Positions 1 to 12,540 of a stretch of DNA of 64,000 nt are shown in pieces. Each line of letters opens with the position of its first letter. Positions within the stretch are counted from its first letter, which is position 1. This DNA comes from Xenopus tropicalis (lineage: Eukaryota; Chordata; Amphibia; Anura; Pipidae). The stretch covers positions 27,666,982 to 27,730,981 of the forward strand of contig NC_030681.2 of assembly GCF_000004195.4 (NCBI RefSeq), given 5' to 3'. Under the pieces are notes generated by a model. It searched no databases, was not told the origin of the DNA, and saw nothing but the letters and a program-made list of their open reading frames with translations. Position numbers and translations under genes: made by a program.

Positions 1-189
1 TGAGGAATTTATACCCCTACTCCTAGATGAGTCAGTGCTTTCAATCTGGTCAACTCCCCCAATCTTTTTCTGAGGCCATAATTGTTTTGTTCCAGTAGGA
101 AAATAAAGACCACTAATTGTGCAGCTCATATGCCTTAAATCATTATTAAATGTCAATTTCCAAGATCCTAACTAAAGTTCTAGTTACAT

Positions 190-312
190 ACAGTACATAG
201 TTACATAGTTACATAGGGTTGAAAAAAGACCAGAGTCCATCCAAGTTCTACCCTTCCAAGTAAACCCAGCACACACAACCTACACTTACCAATATATACT
301 ATCACATATATA

Positions 313-351
<39 letters not shown>

Positions 352-790
352 ACCACTAATACTAACTGTAGATATTGGTATCACAATAGCCTTGGATATT
401 ATGCTTGTTCAAGAACTCATCCAGGCCCCTCTTATAGGCATTAACAGAATCTGCCATTACCACATCACTAGGAAGGGCATTCCCCAACCTCACTGCTCTC
501 ACCGTAAAAAAAAGCACCTAAGCTGCTTCAAAAGGAACCTCCGTTCCTCTAATCTAAAGGGGGGGCCTCTGGTGCATTTATTGTTTTTATGTGAAAAAAG
601 AACATCCCCCATCTGCCTATAATCCCCTCTAATGTACTTGTACAGAATAATCATGTCCCCTCGCAAGCGCCTCTTTTCCAGAGAAAACAACCCCAACCTC
701 GACACTCTAACCTCATAGTTTAAATCTTCCATCCCCTTAACCAGTTTAGTTGCAGTCTCTGCACTCTCTCCAGCTCATTAATATCCTAAT
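190..790 (-). pseudogene. CR1-like LINE, 3' fragment of ORF2
   Basis: Minus-strand open frame 732-499 reads [16 protein letters not shown], then [11 protein letters not shown], then VLFSHKNN, which matches the conserved C-terminal block of CR1-type LINE polymerases (the [11 protein letters not shown] motif). Frames are broken further toward its 3' end (leftward). The left end contains a TA microsatellite (314-349) and then the TTTTTTCAACCC-type 3' tail at about 205-230. A second copy lies at 12541-13305 and a divergent one at 37370-37672. Confidence 0.75.
314..349. repeat. (TA)n microsatellite
   Basis: Uninterrupted TA dinucleotide run inside the 3' part of the CR1-like LINE copy. The paralogous copy at 12666-12677 has a much shorter TA run, so it has expanded since insertion. 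Confidence 0.95.
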
Positions 791-3700
791 TAATATCCTA
801 GGATTAATATCCTAATGAATTCCTAATGAATTGGAAGGGCCAGTACCCCCCAACACTTAAGTCAAGACTCGGACCAGTGAACAAATATCTCTCTTACCAC
901 TATGTAAACTGACATATCAGGCTAGGGTTTTGGGATTGACATTCCTTGGCATTCTTCGATCAAAGAGTAAAAGCATCACTAGGCTAAGACCAATCCCATC
1001 TACAAAGGTAACTACCATATGACCTCTGTCTGTCAATTATTGTCATTCAGCTCATATGCTATGATATATGTATAGCTTGAATACTCTAATGTCATGGTCT
1101 GGGTGAGTGGGTGATAGGGTTAAGGTTTATGTTTATTAATTGTTGTTTGTCTAACAAACAAACAAATATAATATACCTATATAATTTAAAAAGAAAAAAA
1201 AATGGGGGTTTGCCATGTGGCATTGGCTCTCCTAGCAGCAGCCATCACAATCTCCTCATCGGTAAATGGGGAGAAATTGGTCACAGTTAGTTCTGAAATA
1301 ATAAGAAAGTCAGCTTGTACTGTATGATTAAACAAGTTTTTAGATTTTGTTGCTGTAATTAAAAGTGTAATGTTATGTTCCTCCTTGCATCTTTTCACAA
1401 ATATTCTTCCATCTGTTCCCATTAGCTTCCCTTCTGCTGGGACCTGAACCAAATTTTAAGAGTACTACTCATAAAAAAAATCTGAAAAGTACATTTCTGA
1501 GTTAAGAACAACAGTTCTATCAGATATATAAACCTTTTGCTACAAATTAACCCTAATTGAATATGAAACCATGCTGCTAATCTATATTTTTAAATGCTAT
1601 GGTTAAATTATTAAGCATAGCAAAATAAAACATTTCATTAAATGAGATAATATATTGTGCACTGTGTATACATGTAGCTAGCAATATCATGGAATGGTGC
1701 AACGGGAAAAAACAGGTGCAAGCTGCCATGTTTTTGTACTTTGTACCCTTCCCCATTGTGAGCATATGTCGGTACAGGTCCTTCTGCTCCAAAATAAACT
1801 GGAAGGATCTGTCCTTTTCAGATAAACACAGCCTTGTCTGTGCTTGGCAACATTACATTCAAGAGGGGTAGGCCCACCCTGGCCATATATAGGTGTACCC
1901 CATTCCAGCCCCTACCCTTCCACTAAGTTACATACATTGCAGCAGAGGCAGGGTTTAAAGGAGCCCTGTCCTTAATTCCTGCCCTATTGCAGGCAGAGAG
2001 GACAGGGCTGCCTCGAATCGGAGAGCTGTACTCGGGACCTTGTGCAGTTCTAGGTCAGAGTTCTAGGTCAGAGAAGAAGAAAAACACCTCATCATAACAA
2101 CATTTACTACTGTACTTTGATGACTGTCTATATCTCATTTTTTCAGATCATCATCTTTAACAGGTTGCATCACATCTTACTGATCTCTGTTTAAAAAATT
2201 AGTTAAGCCCAGAGGTCTATACCCAAAACAGTAGCGAAAGATGCTTTACATGACTAATAACACACTTTGGTACTGCATTGTGAGGCCTCCATGATGAAAA
2301 CAGATGACATAGAAGTTGTGACTATGCATGAGGTTAACAACTAAGAGCTCATTTTCAAAGCCCCTGGGCAAGAGCGCGAGAGCACTATGGGGCACAAGAG
2401 CACTAAGGGGCGCAAAAGCGCGAGAGCACTAAGGGGCACAAGAGTTTGCCTTCCCCTGTCTGCCCTTTGGAATCAGGAACAGCCGCACTAAATTCAAACT
2501 TCTGTTTTGGAGTGCAGAGGCCTGCCTCCATTTGCACAATGCCCCGCACATTGGAGAAAGTGCAAACAATGGCCACTGGGGTCTTTTCTTTGCACTTTGC
2601 ACACCTCATGAAGCAATGTGAATGCACCATATAATCTTTGCCCATTTGAGGGATATTGCTCCATCACAGAACCACCTTATAAGCTTTAATGCTTCAGACG
2701 GCAAGTCATTTTTTTATCTGCTCTGGCTAACAAACCATTCAAAAAATGATGAGGACTGCCATGTACTTAAAAAAAAACTTTGCAAATATAAATGAGAGAT
2801 GGGTCAGGGGGAGACCTTATCATTCTGAACTAAAAAACATATGCTTGTCTTCAGGAGAGTGCTGTATTTTGAATTGGTTCTCTGCACTTGCAGTTGTTAA
2901 TAACCCCTAATATGTAGCATCTTTATCCTACTCCTTAAGATTCAGATTTAGTTGTCCTTTAATCACTTTTTACTGTGTGAAGGAAAAATGTGGCTCCACT
3001 TAATGGTTAAACTGAAATTTCATTTATGAGAAGAAAAAGTCTAACACAAAATGACTAAACTTTAGTAAGATTAATGTCTTCAAGCCTATTATACAAAAAA
3101 GGCTGCCTTTAAGGCAGATCACACAGAACTATAATGGGGTGAAGTGAGAGACAATGAGTGTTCTGGCCCTGTGGTTAATGTGTATGACGTGCACTGAACC
3201 CTGCATTCAATTCCAACAATATCAGCACAGGGGCACACACACTCTGCATCTCTAATGATAGTCACTGCTGATATATTTCTTGTTAGATGTGATTAGGAAG
3301 TGCTGTGCTTAATAATCAATATGGCTTCATTATTCACAAAGCACAAAGCTCAGGCTGTATGTTGTGGTAATATTACATTGCATTAATCAAACGCATGTGC
3401 AAACTGTCTGCATCTTATTTGCCCCAGACACTGGTATGAAGATATATACCGTATATATCTTGATAGATATCATATTTATATTTATTTAAGATAAATACCC
3501 TTTCTTGGCAATGATACCTCATTCTAGCTTTTATATGTTACATTGTGTCCCTCTTTCTCAGCTGAGCCCTCACAAACTGAACTCCGCAGAACTCAACTTC
3601 AGCTTTTTGAAAAGTAATCATCATTTCAAGCAACTGTGCAATAAACACCAATTAAAAATATGCAGCCTTTTCATGATTTTTAATAATATGGTTTGGAACA

Positions 3701-3982
3701 GTTACCTAAGCCCCACCCCCAGCTCCTGCTGATCTGGCTGGCTACTTTGAGACTTAAAAAAAAATTTAATGGTATTTGACTGTCCTCGGCCAAATCCCAC
3801 AATTCCCTGCACACTTGATGTCAATGAGAAAAGGGACATTAAAGTGCAATGCATTGTGGGTTATGTAGTTCCTGCATGCTGTCTGTAAGTTGTGGAGAAG
3901 TTGCTACAATTTGTAACATCAGTGTTTTAGTCCCTTCTCCCCTGCTAGAATTTCAAATGATGCAGAAAAAGAAGGACTTTTT
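791..3982. other. Intergenic, no gene seen
   Basis: AT-rich sequence with no coding exon I can support. Around 2350-2440 there are three imperfect short repeats of 'gagcactaaggggc' type. Position 3285-3420 looks non-repetitive and is discussed as a candidate conserved noncoding element. Confidence 0.5.
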
Positions 3983-3989
3983 TACAGCA

Positions 3990-5255
3990 AATCTCATCTC
4001 CAGTTCCTCTTAATGTGGGGGTACCCCAAGGCTCTGTACTTGGGCCGTTGTTGTTCTCCCTTTACACGCTGTCTTTGGGAGATCTTATCCGTTCATTTGG
4101 CTTTAAATATCATCTGTATGCTGATGATACCCAAATTAACTTTTCGACCCCTTCATTAACAGTTGAAACTGAGACTCAAATCTCTAACTGCCTACTGGCT
4201 ATCTCTAATTGGATGAACCAACGCCACCTCAAATTGAACCTAACAAAAACTGAACTAATGATCTTTCCGCCTAAGCCTGGTCCTACTCCCCCCTTTTCTA
4301 TCTCTATTGAAGGCACCCTCATCAACCCTGTCAATTCCATGCGTTGCTTGGGGGTGATCTTTGACTCCAGTCTCTCCTTCTCTGACCATACTAACACCAT
4401 GTCAACACGTCAAAACCTGTCACTTTTTCTTACGCAATATTGCCAAAATCCGTCCCTTTCTTTCTACTGTAACAGCTAGGCTGCTCATGCACACGCTCAT
4501 CCTATCCCGACTTGACTACTGTAACCTGCTGCTAACCGGCCTCCCTAACTCCCATCTTTCCCCCCTACAGTCTATATTAAACACTGCTGCCAGAATTCTC
4601 CTCCTCTCATCCAGGAGAGTTCAGGCCCTTCCCCTGCTAAAGTCCTTATCATGGCTTCCTATTAAACAAAGAATAGTGTACAAACTCCTTCTCCTAACCT
4701 TCAAAGCCCTCTGCTCCTCACTACATCTCTTCCCTTGTGTCTCCGTACGTTCCTGGCCGACTCCTTCGTTCCTCGCAGAGCAATCGTTTGGTTGCGCCCC
4801 CCACTACTACTGCTGTCTCCCGCCTTAAACCTTTCTGCCTTGCTGCCCCTTACATTTGGAATGCCCTCCCCGATTTCCTCCGGAGAGAATCCTCCCTCAG
4901 TCTTTTTAAAACTAAACTTAAAGACTACCTTTTGGAGCACTCACCCAGCACCTGATCTGGGAACTGGCACTTATATTGTAGTGTCACCCACTGTGACCTA
5001 CAGCACTTACATTTGCCCATTTGTATCTGTTAGTTACCCCTCCCATATAGATTGTAAGCTCTACGGGGCAGGGACCTCCTTCATCTTGTGTTTCTGACTC
5101 TTATTGCAACTGTACCTTGTATTTATTTGTATTTATTGTTGTACTTTGTATTTATCCATTATCTTTAACCCCCTGTTTGTATTAATGTATTCTACTGTAC
5201 AGCGCTGCGTACATAAGTAGCGCTTTATAAATAAAGATATACATACATACATACA
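3990..5255 (+). pseudogene. L2/CR1-clade LINE, 5'-truncated and frameshifted
   Basis: Reverse transcriptase remnant. Frame 1 (4012-4400) encodes [16 protein letters not shown] and then [10 protein letters not shown], the YxDD catalytic block of LINE reverse transcriptases. A frameshift near 4400 moves to frame 2 (RLDYCNLLLTGLP, LQSILNTAARI), and a second near 4735 moves to frame 3 (WNALPDFLRRE, then FKTKLKDYLLEH), the C-terminal end of ORF2. The 3' UTR (5050-5235) ends CGCTTTATAAATAAAG followed by a (CATA)n tail. A possible 7-bp target-site duplication TACAGCA lies at 3983-3989 and 5256-5262. Dead copy: 5'-truncated with at least two frameshifts. Confidence 0.85.
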
Positions 5256-5262
5256 TACAGCA

Positions 5263-6604
5263 GGATTTTGTCATATAAAAATGGTATTTATTCATATTTT
5301 TTTAAGGAACCGATTACAGTGATAGGAATATTAGGGGTTTCTGTCTTGTGTGGGGCTCTTTAACAAATTTTGGTTCAGAAGCCGGAGGTCCATTTTAAGG
5401 AAGCTTAATTGTAACCCTCAACACTTCTGGGTGCCAATGTACTTTGTGTATGCCAAGGTTATTGCATTTATGCCTACTAGTTAGTTCATGCATGGAGCAA
5501 AGAAGAGAGCTAGTATACCCAATAATCAATAAAAAAATTAACTATATAGGTAAAGTGTCAGTGTCACTGTATATGTACTAGTTTGAACATTAATATTATT
5601 TATCCTATATTATTGCATTTTATGGTTTACTGGGGTGGATCAATAGTCTTTTTCTTGGAGGAGGAGGAGGGTGACCATGAAGCTATAGACTGGGGTACAG
5701 CAGTCATGGAGGGAGAGGAGAAGAAGATCTTAGCAGAACACAGGACCTTGCACTAGGGGTAGGCAGAAAGAAGGGGTACATGTCTAGTGCCCCACCCTTC
5801 TCCACTGCTGCACCCTGTGCCTCTTCTGCTTATTCCAGGTTTCATCCCTGGAGATAATGTGGCCAGCACCAATGGCAGTTATGGAAGTGTCCCCTCCATG
5901 GCATCCACTTTCATATTATAAGTCTTCAAAAGATCTGCAAGGGCCCACATTGGATGTAAGGTGTCCACTGTAACTTGTGTTCAGCCTTGGACCATTTCAG
6001 GGCATTTTGGGCATTTTGTGTTACCATTAAGCAGCACACTAGAAATTTTATGGGAGTCTTATGCACAGAAAAGCCCTGCAAGATAGGTATTTGTATTGGT
6101 ATTTTCTAAGTTCAGAATTGTTTGGCATTACGTCCCATTTAATGTTTCACTGTCCTTCACAGTTCTCTTACCAATAAAATAAAATGCTGTTTTTTAACTG
6201 GTGAGCAGAAAAGAATGTAGCTGTTTTTGAATGAAGCTTGGCAAAGGATTTGCAGAGGAATAAAATAAACCCTTTTCTCTGGCAGAATATAACCGGAGGC
6301 CTGACACTGAACCTTGCTGAGAAGCACATTATATAAAATAACTCCTACGGCTTCTTCCATCAAGATTTATCTAATGCAATTCAATTCTGTGTATAGGTAG
6401 AAAGCTTACCGCTGCTTCCCAAGTGCATAATCTAACGCTGAAAAGGAACCTGCCACTTACTAGCCCACACCCTATTGTGTCTTTCCTTACACAATAAACA
6501 TCCTGGTTTGACTTTTACTGTTTTATATGAGTTTTAGTCAGTCTCATCCCTTTCATTATTAATTCCCAATGCATTAAAGGCCCATTAGCACCAGAAAATA
6601 AATA
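5263..6604. other. Intergenic, mostly featureless
   Basis: No gene. A stretch near 5753-5800 (cactaggggtaggcagaaag...) resembles sequence at 11040-11085 and 18717-18800 and is probably a fragment of a dispersed element. The rest shows nothing I recognise. Confidence 0.4.
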
Positions 6605-6865
6605 CAGGTATGGGACCTGTTATCCAGAATACCAAGGGACCTAGGATTATTTAAACATTAAATAAACCAAATATGTTTTCCTCCAATATGGATTCATGTG
6701 GCTTAGTTACCAAAAAGGACAAAGTACTAGTTTATTATTACAGAGAAAAGGAAATCAAATTAAAATGTTGAATTATTTGATTAAAATGGACTCTGTCAGA
6801 GATGGCCTTTGCCTAATTCAGAACTTTATGGATAATTGGTTTCCGGATAACAGATCCCATACCTG
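6605..6865. mobile_element. MITE, CAGGTATGGG family, complete copy
   Basis: A 261-bp element with terminal inverted repeats: left CAGGTATGGGACCTGTTATC, right the inverse of CAGGTATGGGATCTGTTATC. Other copies are at 19859-20168, 57629-57844 and 61203-61793. The interior has no coding capacity. The superfamily is undetermined because no clear target-site duplication is visible. Confidence 0.85.
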
Positions 6866-7385
6866 TATAGCCATTTGCGCATTATTATCACTAAGCCTGC
6901 TCTGGATTCAGTCAATTAAAATAAATTACATTTAGATTTTTTATGTCACTGTTCGTTTACAGATCAGGTTAAGAAAGACATAGCACAAGTACATAGGGCA
7001 ATGGTACATGGGGCAATTTGGAACTTCTTCTTGCATAGTGATTAGTAGCTCTAAGGATAGGGGACACAATTGCTTATCAATCTTTTTCATGGCAATTTAC
7101 TGCAAGTGAGGGTGAACTTGTCTGTCAGACAATTTTTGCTCAGAAATGTGGTTTTTAGTTTCTTGTAAAATGAATGTTGTTTCTTTCTTTTCCCTACCTC
7201 ACTCTAAAAATAAGATTAGTGTTGGATAGCCTCACTATAATATACATATTTTGAATATTTATTTTGCTTAAGACTTATCACTACTAAATAATGTATGTAT
7301 CTACCTGTGACCCCCCCCCCAACTGCTGTAGAACTGGTTGCCATGGGCTACTGCACCTGGGCAAACTTAGTGCCTTTTATTACAT

Positions 7386-7516
7386 ATGGGGATCATTTAC
7401 ATTTTCCCATGGAAGAGGTGCAGTAAGAGCAATAATTAGAGCACACCCCTTAGTGCTGCTATAGGACATTTCATCCACTCTTGCACACTGTTCAGGGGGG
7501 AATAAATGACCCCTTA
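7386..7516. mobile_element. Short inverted-repeat element, GGGGTCATTTA type
   Basis: Left end GGGGATCATTTACAT at 7386 and right end AATAAATGACCCC at about 7503-7515 are inverted. It directly follows a half-element (7320-7385) ending in CAAACTTAGTGCCTTTTATT, which matches the intact element at 55651-55802. Confidence 0.5.
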
Positions 7517-8547
7517 AGTGTTTGGATCCACGGTCCCCAGCATAAGAGCCAACATTAATGGCAAATCACCAAACTGCTAAATGCCCAACATTATCAGTCC
7601 CCAATGGGCCCCAGTAATGGGGCTAGCAAACATTCCCTACACTACTTGAATGCTTGTCCCTATGTTTATTTGAGTGCATGGAGCCTTAGGAATCAATAAC
7701 TCATACCATTATTAGATTTATTGTTCAATACAAGGGAATCCAGAAACCAAGTGCAAAGGTGCTGAAAGATCTGTACAGTGCAGTGTTGTGGCTGCTGGAA
7801 TGAGTGCCTTTAAACAAGGACAAAGCCTTGAGTCTGCTGCTGCTTTTCATGAACACGACTGCAAACTCTATAATATGTTCCCTACAATCTGAAGGCTGAC
7901 GCCTCAATTCATTTAATGTCTATCGATTAACCCTGATTTCTTAGCCGAGGAAAACTGCAGGAGTTAAATTGCTTCCAGATGCTTCTCTGTACTGGGGGAT
8001 TATCAGACAGTTACTGATTTGATTTCCCACCGTGTCCTATGGCAATCACAGTCGTAGATTTCATCTCAAAGCTTCTAAAAGCCTTGGCTTGTCAGAAATA
8101 TCTGAATCGCAGTGGGAAACTGAAAATGTACATTTCCCTCAACATCCTTCCCTGCATTATTCTCCTCTGGTTCACATTGTTCTGCGGATCCACGCTGAAA
8201 TAGCTTCATGGCTCTTATTTTGGCCTTGCTTTTCTGTTGTAAATTCGATTATGAAAAGTAAATAATCTCCAGACAAGCACCTGCTGCTCTGCCCCCTGTT
8301 TTATAACTCGATGATATCAAACCGCTGCCTAGGAAAACGCAGTTCAACACAGCTGTGATGAGAAAGAAAGTTGAGGAAAGTGGGGCATATGTGAGTTATA
8401 TGGGCGGGTAAAGGTGTTTTTAGGTTCCTAACTCAATGCCAGTCAGGTAATACAGCTCAGGCTCAAGGCACAGGTGGTATATTCTGCTCCGGCACTTACT
8501 AGCCAGCAGACAAGCACCCAACCCCAATAGCCTGACATTTGCTTTAA
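7517..8547. other. Intergenic; 7900-8290 looks unique
   Basis: No gene. The stretch 7900-8290 lacks repeat signatures and has balanced composition, so it could hold a noncoding element; see findings. No coding exon is supported. Confidence 0.4.
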
Positions 8548-8855
8548 TGGTGCATGGTGGTGCAATGGGTAGCATGGCTGCCTTGCAGTGCTGGGGTCCC
8601 AGGTCTGATTCCAACCAGGTCACTATCTACAAGGACATTGTATGTTCTCTCTGTGTCTGCGTGGGTTTCTTCCCATACTCCCTAAACATCCAGGCAGTTC
8701 CCTTGGCTCCTGATAAAATTGTCCCTACTGTGTGTGAATGTTACAGGGATATTAGATTGCAAGCTCCGCTGGGGAAAAGACTAATGTGACTGATGTATAA
8801 TCTCTGTAAAAGTTTGATGGAGTATGCTATATAAGATAATATTAATAGAAACCAA
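8548..8855 (+). mobile_element. tRNA-derived SINE with L2-like tail
   Basis: The head resembles a Pol III promoter: an A-box-like GGGTAGCATGGC around 8567 and a B-box-like AGGTCTGATTCC around 8602. This is followed by the GTATGTTCTCTCTGTGTCTG body common in vertebrate SINEs. The 3' part (from about 8755) reads TTAGATTGCAAGCTCCGCTG, matching the L2 LINE 3' UTR seen at 5050, 10027 and 61371. This suggests mobilisation by the L2 machinery. Confidence 0.75.
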
Positions 8856-9586
8856 GCATTTTGAAAGGCTAAAAGGTTGGGTTTGGGTCAATTTTTGTTA
8901 GCTGAAAATGCTCAAACCCAACAGCCTTCCAGTTGCATGAATGGAAATTAAGCAGTTTCACAGGCTGCACAGTTGGGTTTTGTTGATTCTTCATTGGTTC
9001 TAAAACATTGGCTCCATTGGCTGGAAAACCTCAGTAGAGAATACATCAAGTGGCATGAGTCCAAGCCATAAAACACTGTTTCTCCAATCTTAGTTATCAT
9101 ACCTGGTACACAGGCTGATCAGTTGCTTGGACAGACATATGACAATGACAGCTTTTAAGGTACACTTCTTACCTATTGAAATCAATTATAGTCTGACAAA
9201 AGACTGGCCTTGAGATGATGTACCTTTTACTTCCGAAGTTACCCCTAGTCTCTATCATTATGAGTATGGTTCCTGCCGTACTGCACTCACTCAGCAATGT
9301 GTTACAGCTACTGCCTAAGAAACCATGGGAAAACTATTTATTGAAAAAGTGTGGTTACATCTGTCCAATCGTCACACACACTCGGGTTCAGAATTTAACT
9401 TGTTTAGTGTCGGCCAATATTTATGAGCGCACCCTATTTTCACCATGTTGGGCTTTTTAAATTTAGGGGCATTTTAGGGGAAATTTTCAGTGCATCTCGG
9501 AGAGCTACATAAAGGGCAACATGCAGTAATAATATGCCTGAATTTATGTGTAATTAGACTTCATTAAGAAGATGTATAGTTCTAAA

Positions 9587-9877
9587 TAGTGATGAGCAAT
9601 TTTTTCACCAGGCATGGGTTCGCAGCGTATTTCTGCATTTCACCATTGCCAAATTTTTTTCGTGAAACTTCAATGAAAATCTGCCCAGAAAAAATTCGTT
9701 GTACGTCAAAAAAAGTTGTAGTCGAGTCAAAATAGCCGTGGTTGTGGCAAAAAAACATGCGCAACAAAAAAATTGGGTGACAAACACGTTTCACGGATTT
9801 TTCGCCATTTTGCAAATTTTCTTATCGGTTTGCAAATTTTTCAGCGAAGCAAAATGGAACACATTCGCTCATCACTA
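9587..9877. mobile_element. hAT-type MITE with 8-bp target duplication
   Basis: Terminal inverted repeats TAGTGATGAGC and GCTCATCACTA bound a 291-bp AT-rich interior with further subterminal inverted motifs (ttcgccatttt, gcaaatttt). It is flanked by GTTCTAAA (9579-9586) and GCTCTAAA (9878-9885), an 8-bp duplication with one mismatch, typical of hAT insertions. Confidence 0.8.
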
Positions 9878-9995
9878 GCTCTAAATGCATATTGTACTAG
9901 ATAAAAGAATAACATGGAGAATTATACCCTACTGTATACCTGACAGAGGGAGTGATTTCCCCCAACCTGTTGTACAGAAGCTGCAAATAAATGTC

Positions 9996-10215
9996 CAATT
10001 TGTGCCTGTATGTTACCCAACCACTTAGATTGTAAGCTCTACGGGGCAGGGTCCTCCTTCCTACTGTGTCATACACCACATGGAACTTTTATATATATTT
10101 ATTGTATTTATTTATTATATCACTTGTCCTCCCTGTGTGTAATTTTGTATTCTGTAAGATTGTACAGCGATGCGTACTCTTGTGGCGCTTTATAAATAAA
10201 GTTATACATACATAC
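9996..10215 (+). mobile_element. L2-like LINE 3' tail, 5'-truncated, with target duplication
   Basis: Contains only the LINE 3' UTR (TTAGATTGTAAGCTCTACGG) through CGCTTTATAAATAAAG and a (CATA)n tail. It is flanked by perfect 11-bp duplications AAATAAATGTC at 9985-9995 and 10216-10226, showing a normal target-primed insertion that was severely 5'-truncated. Same subfamily as 3990-5255 and 61340-61570. Confidence 0.9.
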
Positions 10216-10226
10216 AAATAAATGTC

Positions 10227-12540
10227 GCTGTTCTGATCATCTTCACATTAAGTACATTGCGATGAGTTCCATGACACAGACTGAGCAAACAATACCTTGC
10301 TAAATGGACTCCCAGCACCACAATCTAGAATACAGGGAAAAAATATAACATAATATAATATAAATTTGTAAATAATTAACACAATTTATTCAAATTTTTG
10401 TGCCACAACCCGACACACCTTTGTCAAATACACTTAACAATACTGGGACGCAATCACTACCAATGTGAGCCAACACTACAGTTTCTCTATGGTTACACCA
10501 GGGACAGCTTGAATTGCTCAATGGGAACTAACCGAGCTGTGCGTTTAATACATATTGCCTCTTTCTGCATGGCACAAGTTTTTCTCAGAGACCCACAAGT
10601 TCCAAGTTTGAGACAACAAATTAAAGAACAAGTTAGAGGTTTGTGATTAGTCCTTGGAAAGACACTCTCTGCTCATTGCATTTCTTTATTTATAGAACTC
10701 TGTGTGACTGATGCTTGTATCCCGTTTTAGTTTAAACAATGAATATGGCTAGAACTAGAGAGATGGGATAATTAGCAGTAGAACATAGAGTGAAGATGAA
10801 AGCTAACAAGTGAGCAGCTTCTTTGACAAATTTAGGAAAAATTAAACATTGCAAGAGCTGTTCCTTTCAGCTTCCGCCTGCTATAAATCAATCCAGTTTC
10901 TTGCAGTAAAATCCAAGCTCATCAGTGAAGGTTTCAGCATTATCCAAATGATAATAAACAGTGGCAGAGATAATTGGAGATGAATAAATGAGCAGTACAA
11001 CCAACCCCACAATGGAGCGGTACTAGAGCCAGAACTAGAGGTATGCATAAGGGGCACGTGCCTATGGTGCAATAGTAGGGGGGGAGCATTTACCCATAAA
11101 AGTTAGTTTTTTGGGGTACACATCAATAATAATATTAATCGTTACATTGCCATGAAGCAATATTGCCAAAATAAAATTGTGATTTTGGGGATTGTGGAAA
11201 GAACAGAGATTGCACCATAATATTACTGTAAATCAAAAAAATATTTTTCATAGGGAGAAACACGTACATGGAGAGCTTGTTTTCCCAGCATGCAAATTAC
11301 AGTCATTACAAAGGGGTTAGTGCTTTTCCTCACTTTGAGGTCAGCTTAGTACTAACTGAATGCTAATTTGAGATTACAAATATGTAATTTAAAAACATTC
11401 CTTTTCATTTTTGACCAATTTATATATTTTTTATTATATATAAAAATAAGTGAATAAAAGGTTTATGAATGACCTGACCTGACATTCACAGGGACTTTTA
11501 TTGTGCTCATTCTGAGATATAAAAATCGATGTGCCGATGTTACCTAGTTTCTATCATGAATAAATATAACTTTCTATAACTTCCGCCACTATCTGAGGGG
11601 CAAAGTCACTTTGAAACATAGCAATTTCAGTCTCTTCAAACAATATGTATTTTTCTCACTTCCCTGCCCATTACCTTCCATAGTAAATCACTATGCTGAA
11701 GTGCCAGAAAAGTTCTGCAGTGTCATTACTGAACTTTCTTTTCATATAATCCTTGGGAATGCACTGCGGGCAGCATCTGCGGCAAATCGCAACTCCCAAA
11801 GGGCCACAAAATGCCTGAAAATACTTTTGAATTGCACCCTATGTGAATCTCCATTTACATGTAATTCACATAGGGAGCAATTCAAAGGCATTTTAGGGCT
11901 TTTTCACCCCATGACGAGGGGCTGGACATGGATACTCAGTCTCATTTACAAGCACAAGTGCAGATGGATAAAAATTAAGTGCGTATTGACTAATAATCTG
12001 AGGCAGTGCCAATGCGCTGATCCAGCCGGTTCTGATTGAGGCAAGGAAACCTCGCAACAATCTCTTAGACACTGCAATAATCCCATGGTCCCACAAGAGG
12101 ATTGTTTCAACTAACGGTATGGGGAGTGACGAGTGGGCAGTGCACGGGACTCTCAGGCCTGGATTAGGGATAGGCATACAGAAGTACTAATGACATTATT
12201 AACGGTTCACAACATTGTTAAATATGACCCTCTCTATCATATTCTAGTCATGTGATTCCACCTCAGAGTCACCTGAGATCCATTGGGTACCATAGCTTAC
12301 TGTATATGGTTCTGAGGAACCCCACCTCCTGGCAGCATTATCTGCCACAGACACCACATAGAACATAATAGGGGTCAATTACAATCAGTGCAAATTTTTT
12401 GTGAAAATTACCATGCAGTGTTTTTTCCCCATAATTCCAGCATAATTGTGGCTGCGCTCCAAGTTGCATCCCCCACAATTGCAACCTATGCACTAAAACG
12501 GAGACTCAAGGGGGTCATTTATTAACACTGGGCTGTAACT
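10227..12540. other. Intergenic, no gene seen
   Basis: Only a fragment at 11030-11085 (similar to 18717-18815) and AT-rich sequence are visible. The 142-residue open frame at 11611-12039 lacks any recognisable domain and is not supported as a gene. Confidence 0.4.

Noticed and set aside
8560..8620. Functional tRNA gene
   Set aside because: Box-like motifs are present but no cloverleaf can be formed; the downstream body identifies a SINE.
11611..12039. 142-residue open frame
   Set aside because: No domain, no splice context and no codon-usage signal that I could judge; treated as chance.
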